Shown one piece after another: positions 1-11,700 of a stretch of 64,000 nucleotides of DNA. How positions within the stretch are numbered: the first letter of the stretch is position 1; each line of letters begins with the position of its first letter. Source of the stretch: Strigops habroptila (Eukaryota > Chordata > Aves > Psittaciformes > Psittacidae); contig NC_046358.1 of the NCBI RefSeq assembly GCF_004027225.2, forward strand, positions 60,771,528-60,835,527. The letters run 5' to 3'. The position numbers and the translations under genes are program-made. Below the pieces are notes generated by a model. The model had not been told where the DNA came from and searched no databases. It saw only the letters and a program-made list of their open reading frames with translations.

Positions 1-3000
1 TCTTACTACCTCATTTGAATGAGACAGGGTGTGGAGGTAGGTACTACCAAAACTCAGCAGTGAGACACAGCCACAACTGAGCGCTTTGCAGAAGTCCCTA
101 CACACATACACAGACTGGAAACTACTAGAGGTACTTCCTCAGTGGACAGGAGGAAGGTTGGATACTAATCTCCAGACTACAGTGAGTTATAGTGTAAAGA
201 TAAGCTCTTCCTTCAAAGCAGCTCATTTCCAGATACAGTAGATTTCCCCATGTGGTCTAATAGCCTCCAAAATTTTCCTTAAAAGAAAAAAATGTTCAAG
301 AATAAAGATTCAGTTCACTTTAATTACTTATGTTAATGGCATATATTACACAGGGAAGGAACAAACCACCACAACACTCCCAGTACATGCTGTCATGTGC
401 TGTGAGACAGGTTTAACACATATAGCAGCACAGGCTGGAGTGGTTTTACAATACAATGATATTGTCTTTATGCAGGTATTTACTTTAAATCTCACAATAC
501 AGCTATATGACAGCTTCTTTATAGGGTGAGGTTTTGTGCTTCTAGAGGATTTACCAGATCTCACAGATGTGCAACACATATATAAAGACATCATGGGAAA
601 CAAGCAATACCATATATAATTTGGATGTACACTGAGTGAAGACACTTGGTGACCAAGGCAGGAGAACTTTCTTTAGGTCCCAGCTATTACTCCAGAACTG
701 TGTTCAGGGATATAAGCATGAATGAAAGATTTGCTATAGGAGTCCATCATTAAAGAGGTCAGCTCACGTTTTGTCGTGCCAACTGACACTGGTGTGTAGA
801 GGAACCGACAGCTCTGTATCAGTGAAATAAAATTAATTCAGACAGCTTTATACAGGAGGGAACCATCTGCATGTAAGCAGTCAGTGACAGACTATGACTG
901 GTGAAATCGTATCAGCACTACATGTTCTAGTGAAGATAAACAACCAGTTTAATACAGGACTGATACCATATAGACATTCAAACAAGGAGGCTCAGCTCAT
1001 GTGCTATTCAACCTAACGATACCAGACTCCTTATTTAATAGAAGCCTTCGGTAGCTGTTCTTGTACACTTCAGAACAGTGTTACAGATTTCTGGAACTTT
1101 TCCTCTCCTCCCATTCCCTTAGGAGCAAAAATTGAAAACTATGCATTTAACTAATTTCAAATAGTATTTGTAATCCCCCCACCTTTTTTTCTTTTTTAGG
1201 TGAGGAAGGAGTGGAATCTTTCACTTGTATTTCTAGGAAACACCAGAACTCTCCAAGACAATTACCCCCGAACTTCCAGTGCTAAATTCTTGTGAGCCTC
1301 AGCAAGTATGGCAGGCCTTTTAATCTTACTCATTCCATTCAGTGTCAGACTACTACCATAAATTAGGGCGTTTAATGCAGGAATACAGATCACTATTCTA
1401 CCAAAGCTCATTGCTAAATGTGTCTCACCTAAGATGCAAATGTGAACATTTTTTTCTAGCAAGACAGCTTGCACGAATACTGGCTCCACTTGCCAGTCTA
1501 GATGCATAACTTGACAAAGAGCCAGTGAGAATAGAAGTTAGGGTAGATAAAAGGAAGAAAAAAAAAACAACCCACAAAGTATTCCGAGACTTAGTAAGTT
1601 GTTGGATCGAGTTCCTCTACATGACATGATACTAAATGGAATTAAAATTAAATGAAACAATTATTTTGCAGGTGCCTGACATGCTAAGCTTTTTGGGACA
1701 GGTATTAAGAACTGGTCTTGCCAGTTCTGCTTGAGTGTAAACTTGGGCAGGGCTAATCCTGCTTTGAACCCTGCCAGGTCCATGGCAGAGGACAGCTGTA
1801 AGCTGCACTAGGCTGGTGCCTGGCAGGGCTGCACAGCACAACTGGCTGCATGCAAGGCATGCATGCCTGTAAAACTCCATCTGTAACTGGAAAAGAACAC
1901 AGGTTGCATTACCTTGCAGTTTTGTACCAACACAGCTACAAAAATGCTGAAGACTAAAGCAGCTGAGGTACAAAACTCTACTGCAGAACCTTTACGGCAA
2001 GGAGTATAGACAGCAGAGAAAGTAACTCATCTCTTGCAAAGTTCAGCTACCAAATACAGCTCTCAGAAACAAGCCACACCAGCCATCTGTTTTCCAGCCA
2101 CCGCCACCAATTTTCTTCGGTTTCAGATCTTCAAAGAGATCAAGATGATTTTCATCATCAGAAAGAAGAAACTTCAACTGGAAAGTGACTGGAAAAGATC
2201 TGATAAATGAAGCTTTCTCTTATCACTGCAGGAAAAGGAACAGCACACATAACATCTGCATGATCTACTTCTCATGAGCTACCAATCTGTTTACTACCAA
2301 CTTATCCACTGGGGAAAAGTCTCTTGGCTATGGAAGACCACCTCTTCTGCCACACTGAACAAAGTTAAAATATAAAACCAACCAAAAAAAATACACTCAA
2401 CTATTTCCAACAATGTATTCTTTTCCCTTGACTCCAAATCAATACGGTAACTGAGGTATGATTTTTATTGCTTATTTTTCAGTTCCCACTTAGCTTCCCA
2501 TACTGCTAGATAGAGCAACATTCCTGAGTGCTAAAGCTGGAATGTTGCTGTGAGTTTCCCATACTATAGCAAATACTGCCCACTGATCCAGGAGAGTGAA
2601 CCAGGTCAAAGGTGCCAGGGTCACGTCTTGTTTTCTTTTCTGGAGAGAAGCGTGAGTGCTCTGAAACATTGCTCCATTCAGTGCAAAGCTTGCTGCACCA
2701 GATGGTAAGGACACTGAGTGCAGGAGTAATATACTACAGGATTTGTGAAAGTTTTTAATGCCCAAGTTAAAAACACCACCTATTACTAGTGAGCAAAACC
2801 CACTTGGTAGCAAGGTTATTGGTAGCACTGGAAACAAAAAAATCCACAGATTTGATAACAAGACTAGCTAAAAATTGCCATTAAGAATGGAATTAAGCTA
2901 GTTAAAGCCTCTCAATAAATCAATAGGGCGATAAGTGTTTAAAAGAGTGTTATAGGGTATCAGTGTAATATTTCACTAAGCCACGTAGAAGATCTGATTA

Positions 3001-4285
3001 ACATTTCTGAAATTATTTTGACCACTTGAAATCTTTCATACCGTACTATCAATGCAAAAGCATTTTAATGTTAGTTGCAAGAACAGGAATTCCCAATGAT
3101 GTTGTAGTAGCTCACAGTTTCATGAGGATTAATCATCCCTAAATTGAGGTTAGTTAAAAATGATGCTGCTACGCTGATGCAGCATTTCCAGGCTACCATT
3201 TCACCAGGCCAGAATAAGCTAACTCTCCTGCCAGAAGAAACTCTCCTCCTCCCATGACAGCTCCACAGGAGGAGACAAGGCCACCTCCCCAGTCCAGTCC
3301 TCTGTGCAGTTGCACACATGCCAACACCAGCACACATGTGCGCAGGTAGTGGTAGCAGGAAAGGACAGGACAGAATTGTTTCCTCTGCAGCAGTACAAGG
3401 TTATACAAATGTTCTGCCACCAGTGTAAGTCAGCAGTGCAGAGGTCCTGATTCTGCCCCACTATGAAAATTAAAACAAACCTCAGTAAACTGACTCAGAA
3501 AACAGAAGGGGAATGGTGGAGGGAAGCAACACACACACACATATCCCGAACTACAGCAGGATCAATTCAGATAAGCGGAAACTGTTGTGGAACTACACGC
3601 TGAAACCACTTCTGGATACCAGCCCATCTCTACAGCTCTGGCCAATGCAGTCAGTACACCGTATTGCATCTCTAAGATAAACTGATGACAGCTCTCAGTT
3701 AAGACTTACATTAATTTACATGCATGATACACACAGAATTACTTTGCATGCCAGAAGACACTGGTCTGCCAAGTCTGTTAGATCAAAGATGATTCTTATG
3801 ATCCAGGATAATAATTTAAAATGGCCAACCAGGTATTCTGTGGACATTAATTTCCATGACTAGTGGAAAGCTCTGTCCTAAAGGTAATGTTTACATAAAA
3901 AGACTCATTCTGTTAACTGTGATTGATAACCCTCCCAACATCATTAAGTAAGAGATAGCACTACCATGCACTAAAATGTCAAAAGTGTAATTAAATAATA
4001 AACTTGGCATAATGCTACTATGCTCAGAAATTAATATTTATAGAAAGGAATAGTTTTATTTTGGGAGTCTGCTGTTTGCAGCTAATTCACTACTATAATA
4101 TTCTTGAAAACACTGGTTTAATGCAAGAGTGCTTAAGGACATCAGAAGAAGAAAACCCACGTATATCTGGACTATCAGTGCAGCTTAATTTTAAAAGCAC
4201 CATGAGAAACACTCTCCTTACAGATCGCTTACAATGCATCAACTTAAAATACAGTGATCTAGTATCTATCACTTGTCTTTTATAC
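1..4285. other. EIF3M intron 5 (partial), no exon recognised
   Basis: No remaining EIF3M exon and no other gene is recognisable in this stretch. It has ordinary AT-rich intron composition and a short CA run near 3530. A minus-strand segment at about 2058-2244 has an acceptor-like site and a short open frame with a Gly-rich patch, but it does not match eIF3m and stops follow in the other frames, so it is not called. Confidence 0.6.
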
Positions 4286-4380
4286 CTTTTTTTGCAGTCT
4301 ACCAGGACATCATACAGCAGTCTCAGGAGAGTATGCTTTTTCTCGGTGCCAAGATTCCAGTCAGAAATCCATTTTCGGAC
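4286..4380 (-). CDS. EIF3M: EIF3M coding exon 5
   Basis: This exon reads VRKWISDWNL, then GTEKKHTLLRLLYDVLVDCKK, plus two bases AG of the next Ser codon. Vertebrate eIF3m has nearly the same stretch; here Gly follows the Asn-Leu where mammals have Thr, and Asp-Val replaces Glu-Ala. The exon lacks an ATG and is cut by splice sites, so a search for long open frames misses it; it was found by following the reading phase from exon 4. The acceptor is TATCTAG and the donor is AAAG followed by GTATAA. It is the last EIF3M exon visible; exon 6 should lie left of position 1. Confidence 0.93.
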
Positions 4381-4941
4381 CTAGATAGAATGCAAAGTGA
4401 AAAAGAAGCACTGGGGAAAAGACTAAAATAAACCTGAAAATATTTCTCATTTTCTCTCAAGCAGAAAAGGATTGAGAAAGTCTTGCACAGGGATTTCTCC
4501 TTTGGGTCCTCTGACTCCCCATGCAGGACCTGGGAGATCTCCCATGAGAAGCCAGACACCTGTGCTCTCCATGTTGTTACCTAAATACGGATGAGTGATT
4601 CTAATACACTCTGATTCCAGAACAAGGGACAAGAACTTGATGCCTCATTCCTGATCAAAGCTTCTCACTTCCGTTACTATCACAACAACCAAACTGACAC
4701 ATCTAACTACGTTCAGCATCAGAAACAGAAAATAAATGACAACGTGATTTAGATTCTGCAGACTATCTTTAAATACTAATAAAGAATATCTTTAAAAGAT
4801 AAGAAATTCTATAGCCTGCATTTCTTATTTCACAAGGCTCTGGCAATTTATAACTGGGATGGTCTGTAAGAACTCTGACTAATATTTAGTGAGATGCAAC
4901 ATGGTTAATACAAAGGCCATAACCTGAAGCACATTAATTAC

Positions 4942-5065
4942 CTGATCGAGTTCAGTTGGAATGTACTGGATGGCACCACATGACGAGGCCACTTTAAGAA
5001 GGCTGCAGTACACTGTGTATCTCACAGGAGTGTTCTTATCCATACCATGGAAGAGATTGCTCAGC
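4942..5065 (-). CDS. EIF3M: EIF3M coding exon 4
   Basis: The first base completes a Leu codon split by intron 3. The exon then reads LSNLFHGMDKNTPVRYTVYC and on to GAIQYIPTELDQ, again close to the mammalian protein. Intron 3 is short (192 nt). The acceptor is TGGTTTAG and the donor is CAG followed by GTAATT. The length is 124 nt and it leaves phase 0. The intact frame and correct phases support a functional gene rather than a pseudogene. Confidence 0.95.
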
Positions 5066-5257
5066 CTAAACCACAAAAAATGAACAACTGAGTTAAAGAG
5101 CTTTCAAAAAACATTACTGGAGTGCACACAGATAGTTCTATTAAGACGAAGGTAAAAAAAGAAGTGCTTCCTTCAACAGAGAAACTTTGATTTAAAGACA
5201 TACAAAGTATGTCTCTGCAAGATACCATTGCCTCGCTTTCCTCAGCACAATACTTAC

Positions 5258-5396
5258 AGCTGCAATCTAAGAGATGGGCGCTCTCCCTCCCGAAATTTTA
5301 CTAACTTCTCACACAGGTTTTCGATCAGTGCTTCTTGTTTGTCAGGTTCCAGGATAAGAAGCAAAGAGACTACACTGTTCATCACGCTCTCAACAT
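5258..5396 (-). CDS. EIF3M: EIF3M coding exon 3
   Basis: This exon begins with AT completing the split Asp codon, then reads VESVMNSVVSLLLILEPDKQ and on to KFREGERPSLRLQ. It matches the eIF3m family closely. The acceptor is TTGCACAG, and the donor is CT followed by GTAAGTATT, a near-consensus site. The length is 139 nt, in phase 1 and out phase 2. The leucine-rich helices here belong to the N-terminal alpha-solenoid. An overlapping plus-strand open frame at 5228-5485 is only a shadow of this exon. Confidence 0.95.
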
Positions 5397-6370
5397 CTGT
5401 GCAAAACAAAACAGGCAGCCATTTAAAACAGCAAGCAGCATTCATCAGTAGCTATTTAGTGGAGAGTTACTTCTGCTATGAATGATTATTTGGCATTGGC
5501 AAGAACTGTAAAAGAGAAGAAATGCCAAGATAACCAACACGGATATTCATAGAATGTACCAGAGATTTGGTTCATGTGGTCTTTCACCACACATCTCCAC
5601 TTAAAGCAAGAATTACCACTCTGAGGTCAAAGCAGAATTTGGTATTGGGTATCTAACTCTGAATTCTCTGTTCACACAGAAGAGAAGTCAGAGGAACTTG
5701 AGGTTTTGGTCTTAAACAGCAGCTTCCAGAAAACTGCTGCACGGTTCTACACAGAATATTAACACCTAGTGCACAAGTACAGTAAAACATTTCACAAGGA
5801 TAGATCCACATACAAGGAGCACAAGGGAAACCCAGACCACAGGGAAAATGCCTGCAAGAACAAAGTATATTCAAAAGCCCCCCTAGCTCCTGTTTTAAGC
5901 ATGGTGTTCCATCCCTTCCAAACAGGACCAGACAGGTTTGTATTTTCACAGTTTGCCCAAATATCAGTTACACAAAGGATAAGAACAAAATTCCTTACAT
6001 ATGGAAAATACTGGTTATTCCCCAAAATGACACCTGACCATCAAACAGCAGAGCAATAGCTTCTCTAGTATTTCATACTCATTTGCCTACAGTAAAAGGC
6101 AACAAGAAAAATATTTTAAGTACTCCTTCTTAGATGAACCAAGTATTCTTTCAAACAACACGTTATTCCTATCAGCAATTGATTTTTTTACCTGTAAAAG
6201 TTCTAAATGGAACAAGTATATTGGTACAGAGCACAGCAGGCACATACATATTTAACACTACTGCAGCATTACCTGTGTCCTTAAAACACACTGGTGCAGT
6301 TTCTAAAGATCTACAGCCCCAACTCAAAAACATCTACTGACTATTGAAAATCCTAGTGTTTTCAGACAAT

Positions 6371-6723
6371 AATAACCATAGAACCATACAATGGTTTGAG
6401 TTGGAAGGGACCTTAAAGCTCATCCAATTCCAACCCCCTGCCATGGGCAGGGACACCTTCCACTAGACCAGGTTGCTCCAAGCCCCGTCCAACCTGGCCT
6501 TGAACACTGCCAGGGATGGGGCAGCCACAGCTTCTCTGGGCAACCTGTGCCAGCGCCTCACCACCCGCACAGGGAAGAACTTCTTCCTAATGTCTAATCT
6601 CAGTCTCCCCTCTGTCAGTTTAAAGCCATTCCCCTTGTCCTATCCCTGCATGCCCTTGTAAAATGCCCCTCTCCAGCTTTCTTGTCGGACCCTCTATGCA
6701 CTGGAAGGCAGCTATACAGTCTC
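6371..6723 (-). mobile_element. CR1 LINE 3' fragment in EIF3M intron 2
   Basis: Read on the plus strand this is the reverse complement of a CR1 3' end: a degenerate ATAGAACCATACAATGG start, then GTTGGAAGGGACCTTAAAG, then the well known block about three to four hundred bases long with CCTTGTCCTATC near its far end. CR1 is the dominant non-LTR retrotransposon of birds, and most copies are 5'-truncated like this one. It carries no intact reverse transcriptase. It lies within EIF3M intron 2, antisense-neutral to the gene because it shares the minus orientation. Boundaries are approximate. Confidence 0.9.
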
Positions 6724-7163
6724 TCTGTTCATCAATTTATCTATTTAATCAATGTTTAAGCCTTAAAATTTCTACTTACATGTGCCTAGTCCTAATTTTT
6801 GTTGTTACTTTATTGTTTCTTGATGTGCAGCACCACAGCCATTAACTGACAGCAAGTCTTATTTTTATTATACTTTTTTTTTTTCAGAGAGAAAACCTGC
6901 TTTACACACAGCTCGCTGTGCCCCCATAACAAGCAGAGTCTAGCTCAATTCCTTACTCCTTCAAAGGGTGCTGGATGTTCGGGAAAGGGAGGGGTAGTGC
7001 TCATGCAAATTTTACATGGCAATGACAGACATAAGCACTTCCAGATTTATAAAAATGCACGTGTTAACATGCAAGGCATGCAACATACCTCTAAATTCTG
7101 CCAACTGTTACTGTTTGAAAGCACTGATGTTTAGCAAAACCAGCAAGACTTAAAGATGCAAAC

Positions 7164-7296
7164 CTTTGTCATCCTCTTTCAGGCACACATCACAAACTTC
7201 AATGATCTGTGCCAAGTCCACATGAAGTCCACCTTCAGCGTTTTCTTCGGAGATTTCTGCTCCTTTGGATTTCAGGTAAGCTCGAAGTTCTGCAGC
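7164..7296 (-). CDS. EIF3M: EIF3M coding exon 2
   Basis: This exon encodes residues 15-58 plus one base. It starts AAELRAYLKSKGAEIS and ends CDVCLKEDDK, closely matching the vertebrate protein, with conservative changes. The acceptor is a pyrimidine-rich tract ending TTTAAG before GCTGCA, and the donor is AAAG followed by GTTTGC. The length is 133 nt, so the exon leaves phase 1, which the next exon resolves correctly to Asp. This segment is part of the N-terminal helical-repeat region that packs against other eIF3 PCI/MPN subunits in known structures. There is no frameshift or stop, so the gene looks intact. Confidence 0.95.
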
Positions 7297-8525
7297 CTTA
7301 AATAAAAAACAACAAAGACAATACACAGAAAAGTTTGTGAAGAGCAAAGTCAAAGTAATGAAATTTCTTAATGATTTTTGTTCTGCAGCCACTCCTCTGC
7401 CCCCACCACTCGCTCACACTTCCTCTCGCTTCCCTCTACCACCTTGTATCCTCTCCTCCACTTTAAGGCACCCAAATCCCAAATATTGACCAAGTGCAAC
7501 ATGCTGCAGTAACTGAACAGACCACACGACTGTTGAGCTTTCTCACAGTATGAACATGCCACAATTAGCTAGAGCACAGCAGGCCTAGTAAGTTTCTGTG
7601 ACAAAAATGCTTTCTTTTTTAATCTTTCACTCCCTTTGAAACCTCGGGCAAAACAATAAAGCCATTTAGTTGCCTCTTCACCAGAAAAGGGAAAAGGTAT
7701 AAACAAAACCATTTTAGAGGAAGCGGAACCTACTTCTTCACACAAGTCAGAGCCAGTTCCCACTGCCATGCGATGAGCCACCTTACCTTGTTAGGATTTA
7801 AGCCTACACTGAGAAAACACCTTTCCCCCAGCGACGGGCCTACACGTTCACATTCACCCGTGGCTTCAGCAGCAGAACCACAACCCCCCTAGAAGCAAAT
7901 CTGAATGAGGCCATACAACTTTTGGCAGACGGGGACTCCAACCAGGATGCTACTGTGACACCAGGTGTCACTGACATCAAGCTCAATGTCAAATCGTTAT
8001 GGTACCATTAGCCACAGCTGAATGCTCTAGGACCCTTTACGGTACTGGAGATGTTTCAGATGGACTACTCATGGGGATTTACTAGATTTAGTAGGCAAGT
8101 GAAAACGGGACTGAAGGCTTGTAGTTATGCATGCAGTTCCTGAAGATTTCCGCGTATACATACACACTGCTTCCCAAAGACACTGGGAACAACAAACCCT
8201 ACAACTCAAACACAAACCAAAGATCTTACAGACAAAACCCACAGTTCCCACGCCTGTAGCGTTGAGGATCCTGCACACCTCAGTCTCAAAAGGAACGCTC
8301 CAGCCCGTACCTGAACTAGTGTTCCTCTCCTAAATAAAAACCTGCTGCTGAGGGGAGATGAAGCCAAAGCCCCGAGAAGTGAAGGGCTGGAGGAGGGAAG
8401 CCACACATACACTTACCTGCCGGGCCTGAGCCCCGCTCCTCCCGCCCCACGCAGGCCGCCGGAGCCCAGCCCGGCCCCGCTTCCCTTCCCCGGCCCCCCC
8501 GCTCCGCTCCGCTCCGCTCCCCGAC

Positions 8526-8567
8526 CTGATCCTCCTCCGTGATGTCGATGAAGGCCGGGACGCTCAT
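8526..8567 (-). CDS. EIF3M: EIF3M coding exon 1 (start codon exon)
   Basis: This exon encodes the first 14 residues, MSVPAFIDITEEDQ, which is almost identical to the start of vertebrate eIF3 subunit m. The product is a non-catalytic, PCI-domain subunit of the eIF3 complex, which helps load mRNA and initiator tRNA on the 40S ribosome in the cytoplasm. The ATG at 8567-8565 is preceded by GCAGCC, a good Kozak context (A at -3 replaced by G, G absent at +4 is A). The exon ends in CAG followed by a GTCGGG donor, and the phase is 0. Immediately downstream, intron 1 contains four copies of GCTCC (8501-8520). The start is fixed by family conservation. Confidence 0.96.
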
Positions 8568-8619
8568 GGCTGCGGAGGCAGCCGCGCCCGCACCGAGCAC
8601 GCCGCCCGCACCGGAAAAG
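8568..8619 (-). promoter_or_regulatory. EIF3M: inferred EIF3M 5' UTR with TOP-like start
   Basis: On the minus strand, 52 nt before the ATG is C followed by TTTTCC (8619-8613). This would make a 5' terminal oligopyrimidine start if transcription begins at 8619. Several eIF3 subunit mRNAs are known TOP mRNAs regulated by mTOR. The start site here is an inference from motif and spacing only. Confidence 0.35.
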
Positions 8620-8756
8620 CACCGCCGCTTCCGGTGCCGCGCACCCACCACTTCCGCTTCTCCTTCCCCGCCTCCGGGAGCGGGGATCTCGCGCCCCGCC
8701 CCGCCCCGCCCCGCCCGTCGCGCGCCCCTGAGCGGGGCCGGCTGCGGCCGTTGGCC

Positions 8757-11700
8757 GTGAGGTGAGGGGCGGGAAGCGCGAACGGCGGGCGGTGCCTCAG
8801 AGCGCCCCGTGGCGCCCGACCCCGTCCCGTCCCGTCCCGTCCTCGTGGGGCCCTCGCCGCGGGACCGCGCCCGGAGTCCGCCTCACGGTGTGCTGATGGC
8901 AGCGGGCAGCGCCGGCTCAGCGCTCGTGTGCCGGGGAGGCGGGAGTAGCTGGCCGCCTTCAGCCAGGTTATCCCCAGGGGCGCTTCTGCCTGGGTGCGGC
9001 TGGTGTTCCACTGCTACCATGTGGAAAGAAAAACGTTTCTTTTCTCTTTCCGTCTAAAAGTATTATTTCCTCCCCTCCCCCGTCCCCCCCGAAAACAAAA
9101 CAAAAAAACCCCAACCAAGCAACATTGTAAATTCTTACCTAGTCCCCTTTTCTGGAAAGTTTAAATAACAGACTCAATTTAGGTATGTTGGAAATGATAC
9201 GTGGTCAGAGAAAGGCAAGAGTTCCTCCCAGACACAAGTAAGCTGTTGCTTAGTTTGGCTTGCCACCTTAGCTCTTACTCCAATTGAAAGTAACAAATCG
9301 TGACTTGGCGTTAGCACCGTATTGCACACTTTTTCAGCTAAAGAGTATGAAATCTATTCAACAGCTGTGGCAGAGCAGCAGGAACATAGCTTGACTTTTC
9401 CTGATGTTTCAAAGGCTAAAGTGAAAGCTTGAGAAAAGACAACTACAAGAAAACTTACTTCCCTGTGGCTTATGCTAAGTGTTCACTGAATACGGAAATT
9501 TAGAATACACCTAGACAGGTTCACAACTATTTGGGTTAAATATTTTCTGAAGGCTTATTTAACAAGAGGTGAAGGGTTTTGAGAGAAGGCTTTGTGGATG
9601 GCCTTAAAGTCAAGTCCCTGATAGGAAATAACTACATGAGATACAGCTCACCGGGCCTGGACGTAGTTTTCTATGCTTCGAGAGTTTAAATAAATAACCT
9701 GCAATATCAAAAAAGTTACTGATTTATTGATCATAGCACTGAGTGCCTTCCTAGTGTTGGCACTGCTTAGCAAAAAGAGCCTTGCTCTGCTGTCAGTGAA
9801 ACACTCATTTAGCCCCAATTTTACAAAGGAGATACTAAGAATAAACGTGGAAACACAAATAAAAAGGGGGCTTAATGGCAATATTTGGTGTTCTCAGTGG
9901 TTTGTGTTTAGAAGTAATTTACACAAACTTTGGAGACTCCTTGAATGTTAATAGCGGCCTTGGAGTTTTCGAAGAAGGTTGCCAATGTATTGGCAGGTAA
10001 CCAGGAAAAACTAGCAATTGATAATGAACTCAAGGGATGGATAGACTAAAGGATGCTACTCCAGACAGCTGCCATGCTTAAAAAGCAGCAGATGCTATTT
10101 TTATTGTCTTGGAAATTCCCTGTGAAAATTCTTATTTCCTCAGTAAAATAAGTCTTGATGGATTCAGCTCCACTGCCCAGGGAGTGGGAATTTCACCCCT
10201 CTTAAAAAACCTGAAAAACTGAATTCTGCTGTGGAATTACTGGAAAATTTGCAGGAATCAAAGACCCAGTGTGAGGTTTGGGGGAATATGGTAAGCTTGC
10301 AGGACAGCCTTTGCATCTTTTGGCTCTGTATGCTGAGTTTTACACACTTGTATCACAACTAACACACATAGTGTGATTCTGTCCATCACCTGCTGTTGTT
10401 TTGGATCACCAAACATTTTGGCAATTGTTTCTAACGTTGGTTTTATACAAAATATGTAGAAGATATTGGAAGCACCAGCAGTTTCAACCTTTTATCAATA
10501 AAGGTTGAATTAATTGTTAGTCCCATCACCTTATTATCATTATACCCACTATAGTTTGCAGAGATAAATAAGTGTGTCTCTTAAAAACTTACCCAGCTTT
10601 CCTAAGTCAGTAAGAATGCTGTCCACAAACCTCCTTTTCCCCTTTTTTTCACCTACAAGCCTGACCAAGTAGTGACTAGACTTAGTTATGGAGTCTAAGG
10701 GCCAGAGCACGGGAGGCGTCTGCTCCTGAGTTTCCACAGCATTGGGCGCAACAAACTCGATAAAGGCCCACACTGCCTTTGATAAAGTCCATGGCTCAAA
10801 TTAGTTTTGATCATCTACATGCTTGTATTACTTCTGATTAATGGTTCAACTCTAACTTTTCTATCATCCAAATCCTGGCAAATGAATTTATTCCAGCTCG
10901 GGCAGTATTTTTGAAATAAAATCCCTATTTAACTGGTGTATTCTTTTCACTGAAAGTGGTTTTAATATGTTAGTACTACCTGACTGATAGTCTTACAAGT
11001 ATTTTGTAGGCCAGCATTCTAGAAGGTATAGATGGTTATAGAGATGGGTTTCTCTTTTGTGTGCCTAATCTGGAAAGGGATCTGATTTTCAGAGGATGAG
11101 TATTTAAGCCTTTCCAAAGTGCAGATGACTTTCATGTAGGACTGCTTAATATACTCTGGTGGGAATAAAGGTAACTTGGTATCCAGCACGCTGGGTGCAT
11201 AGGGATACATCATCCCTTTGATTTGCACAGATCTTTAGGAGATGATTCAGGTGCCCAGTACCAGTTTGTGTTCTGGGATATCGTGCATGGCTGCAGGGTG
11301 CAATGAGTCTCCTATAGATGCCACGCTGTGCTTGAGATGCCTAATGCAGATGCCTCAGGTACCCCAGGGTATATAAATCAATAAATAATCCAAGTCGCAT
11401 TGGGAATTGACTCCCAACTTCACTGCCTGCTTTTTGTTTAGGTAGTGCACCCAGATGGAGGTTTGTCATGTATTATGTTAAATATAAAAAAATAAAATAA
11501 CCATTGATCATGCTGGGTAGACAGGACATGACTCTAAAGAGCTCTGCTGAAATATCCACATATGGTATGTTGCATGATACTTTATTTGTCCCAGATGAAT
11601 TGAGATGATAGATGATAGCTGGGATCTGAACTTGTGCATCAGGAAGTCCACTTTGAATATAAAGGGGGCAGTATGTGTTTTGTGAAACTACCAATGTAAA

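Larger units (their letters stand above)
1..8619 (-). other. EIF3M: EIF3M gene, 5' part (exons 1-5 and introns)
   Basis: This span is the visible part of the EIF3M transcription unit, running leftward from a CpG-island promoter. Five exons code for about 178 residues and match the N-terminal half of the vertebrate protein. All intron ends seen are GT...AG. Introns 1-4 are about 1.2, 1.8, 0.2 and 0.6 kb. Intron 5 starts at 4285 and continues past the left edge: I searched 1-4285 on the minus strand for the following peptides of the family (starting with the segment after Lys-Lys-Ser and including the PCI domain) and found none. The left boundary given is therefore the window edge, not the gene end. 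The right boundary is an inferred start site. Confidence 0.9.
8400..9010. promoter_or_regulatory. EIF3M CpG-island promoter
   Basis: The region is conspicuously GC- and CpG-rich compared with its flanks and covers EIF3M exon 1. Upstream of the ATG (higher coordinates) it has a cluster of four overlapping GC boxes (8693-8717, GCCCCGCC units) suited to Sp-family factors. Two ETS-type sites (CCGGAAG class) lie at about 8627-8636 and 8649-8659. No TATA box is seen. This is the usual architecture of a housekeeping, possibly bidirectional promoter. Five-base repeats flank it: (GCTCC)4 at 8501-8520 and (CCCGT)4 at 8821-8840. Confidence 0.8.

Noticed and set aside
1262-1507. Minus-strand 81-codon frame, checked as an EIF3M exon or a neighbouring CCDC73 exon.
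   Set aside because: No similarity to eIF3m, and no splice sites consistent with a known phase.
2058-2244. Minus-strand segment with an acceptor-like TTCCTGCAG and a frame reading DENHLDLFEDLKPKK and a Gly-rich patch; first suspected as EIF3M exon 6 or an alternative end.
   Set aside because: It does not match the eIF3m peptide that must follow exon 5 (Ser-Asp-Ala-Ala-Ser-Lys...), and the frame begins with stops right after the acceptor.
5228-5485. Plus-strand 85-codon frame over EIF3M exon 3.
   Set aside because: It is the antisense shadow of a verified coding exon.
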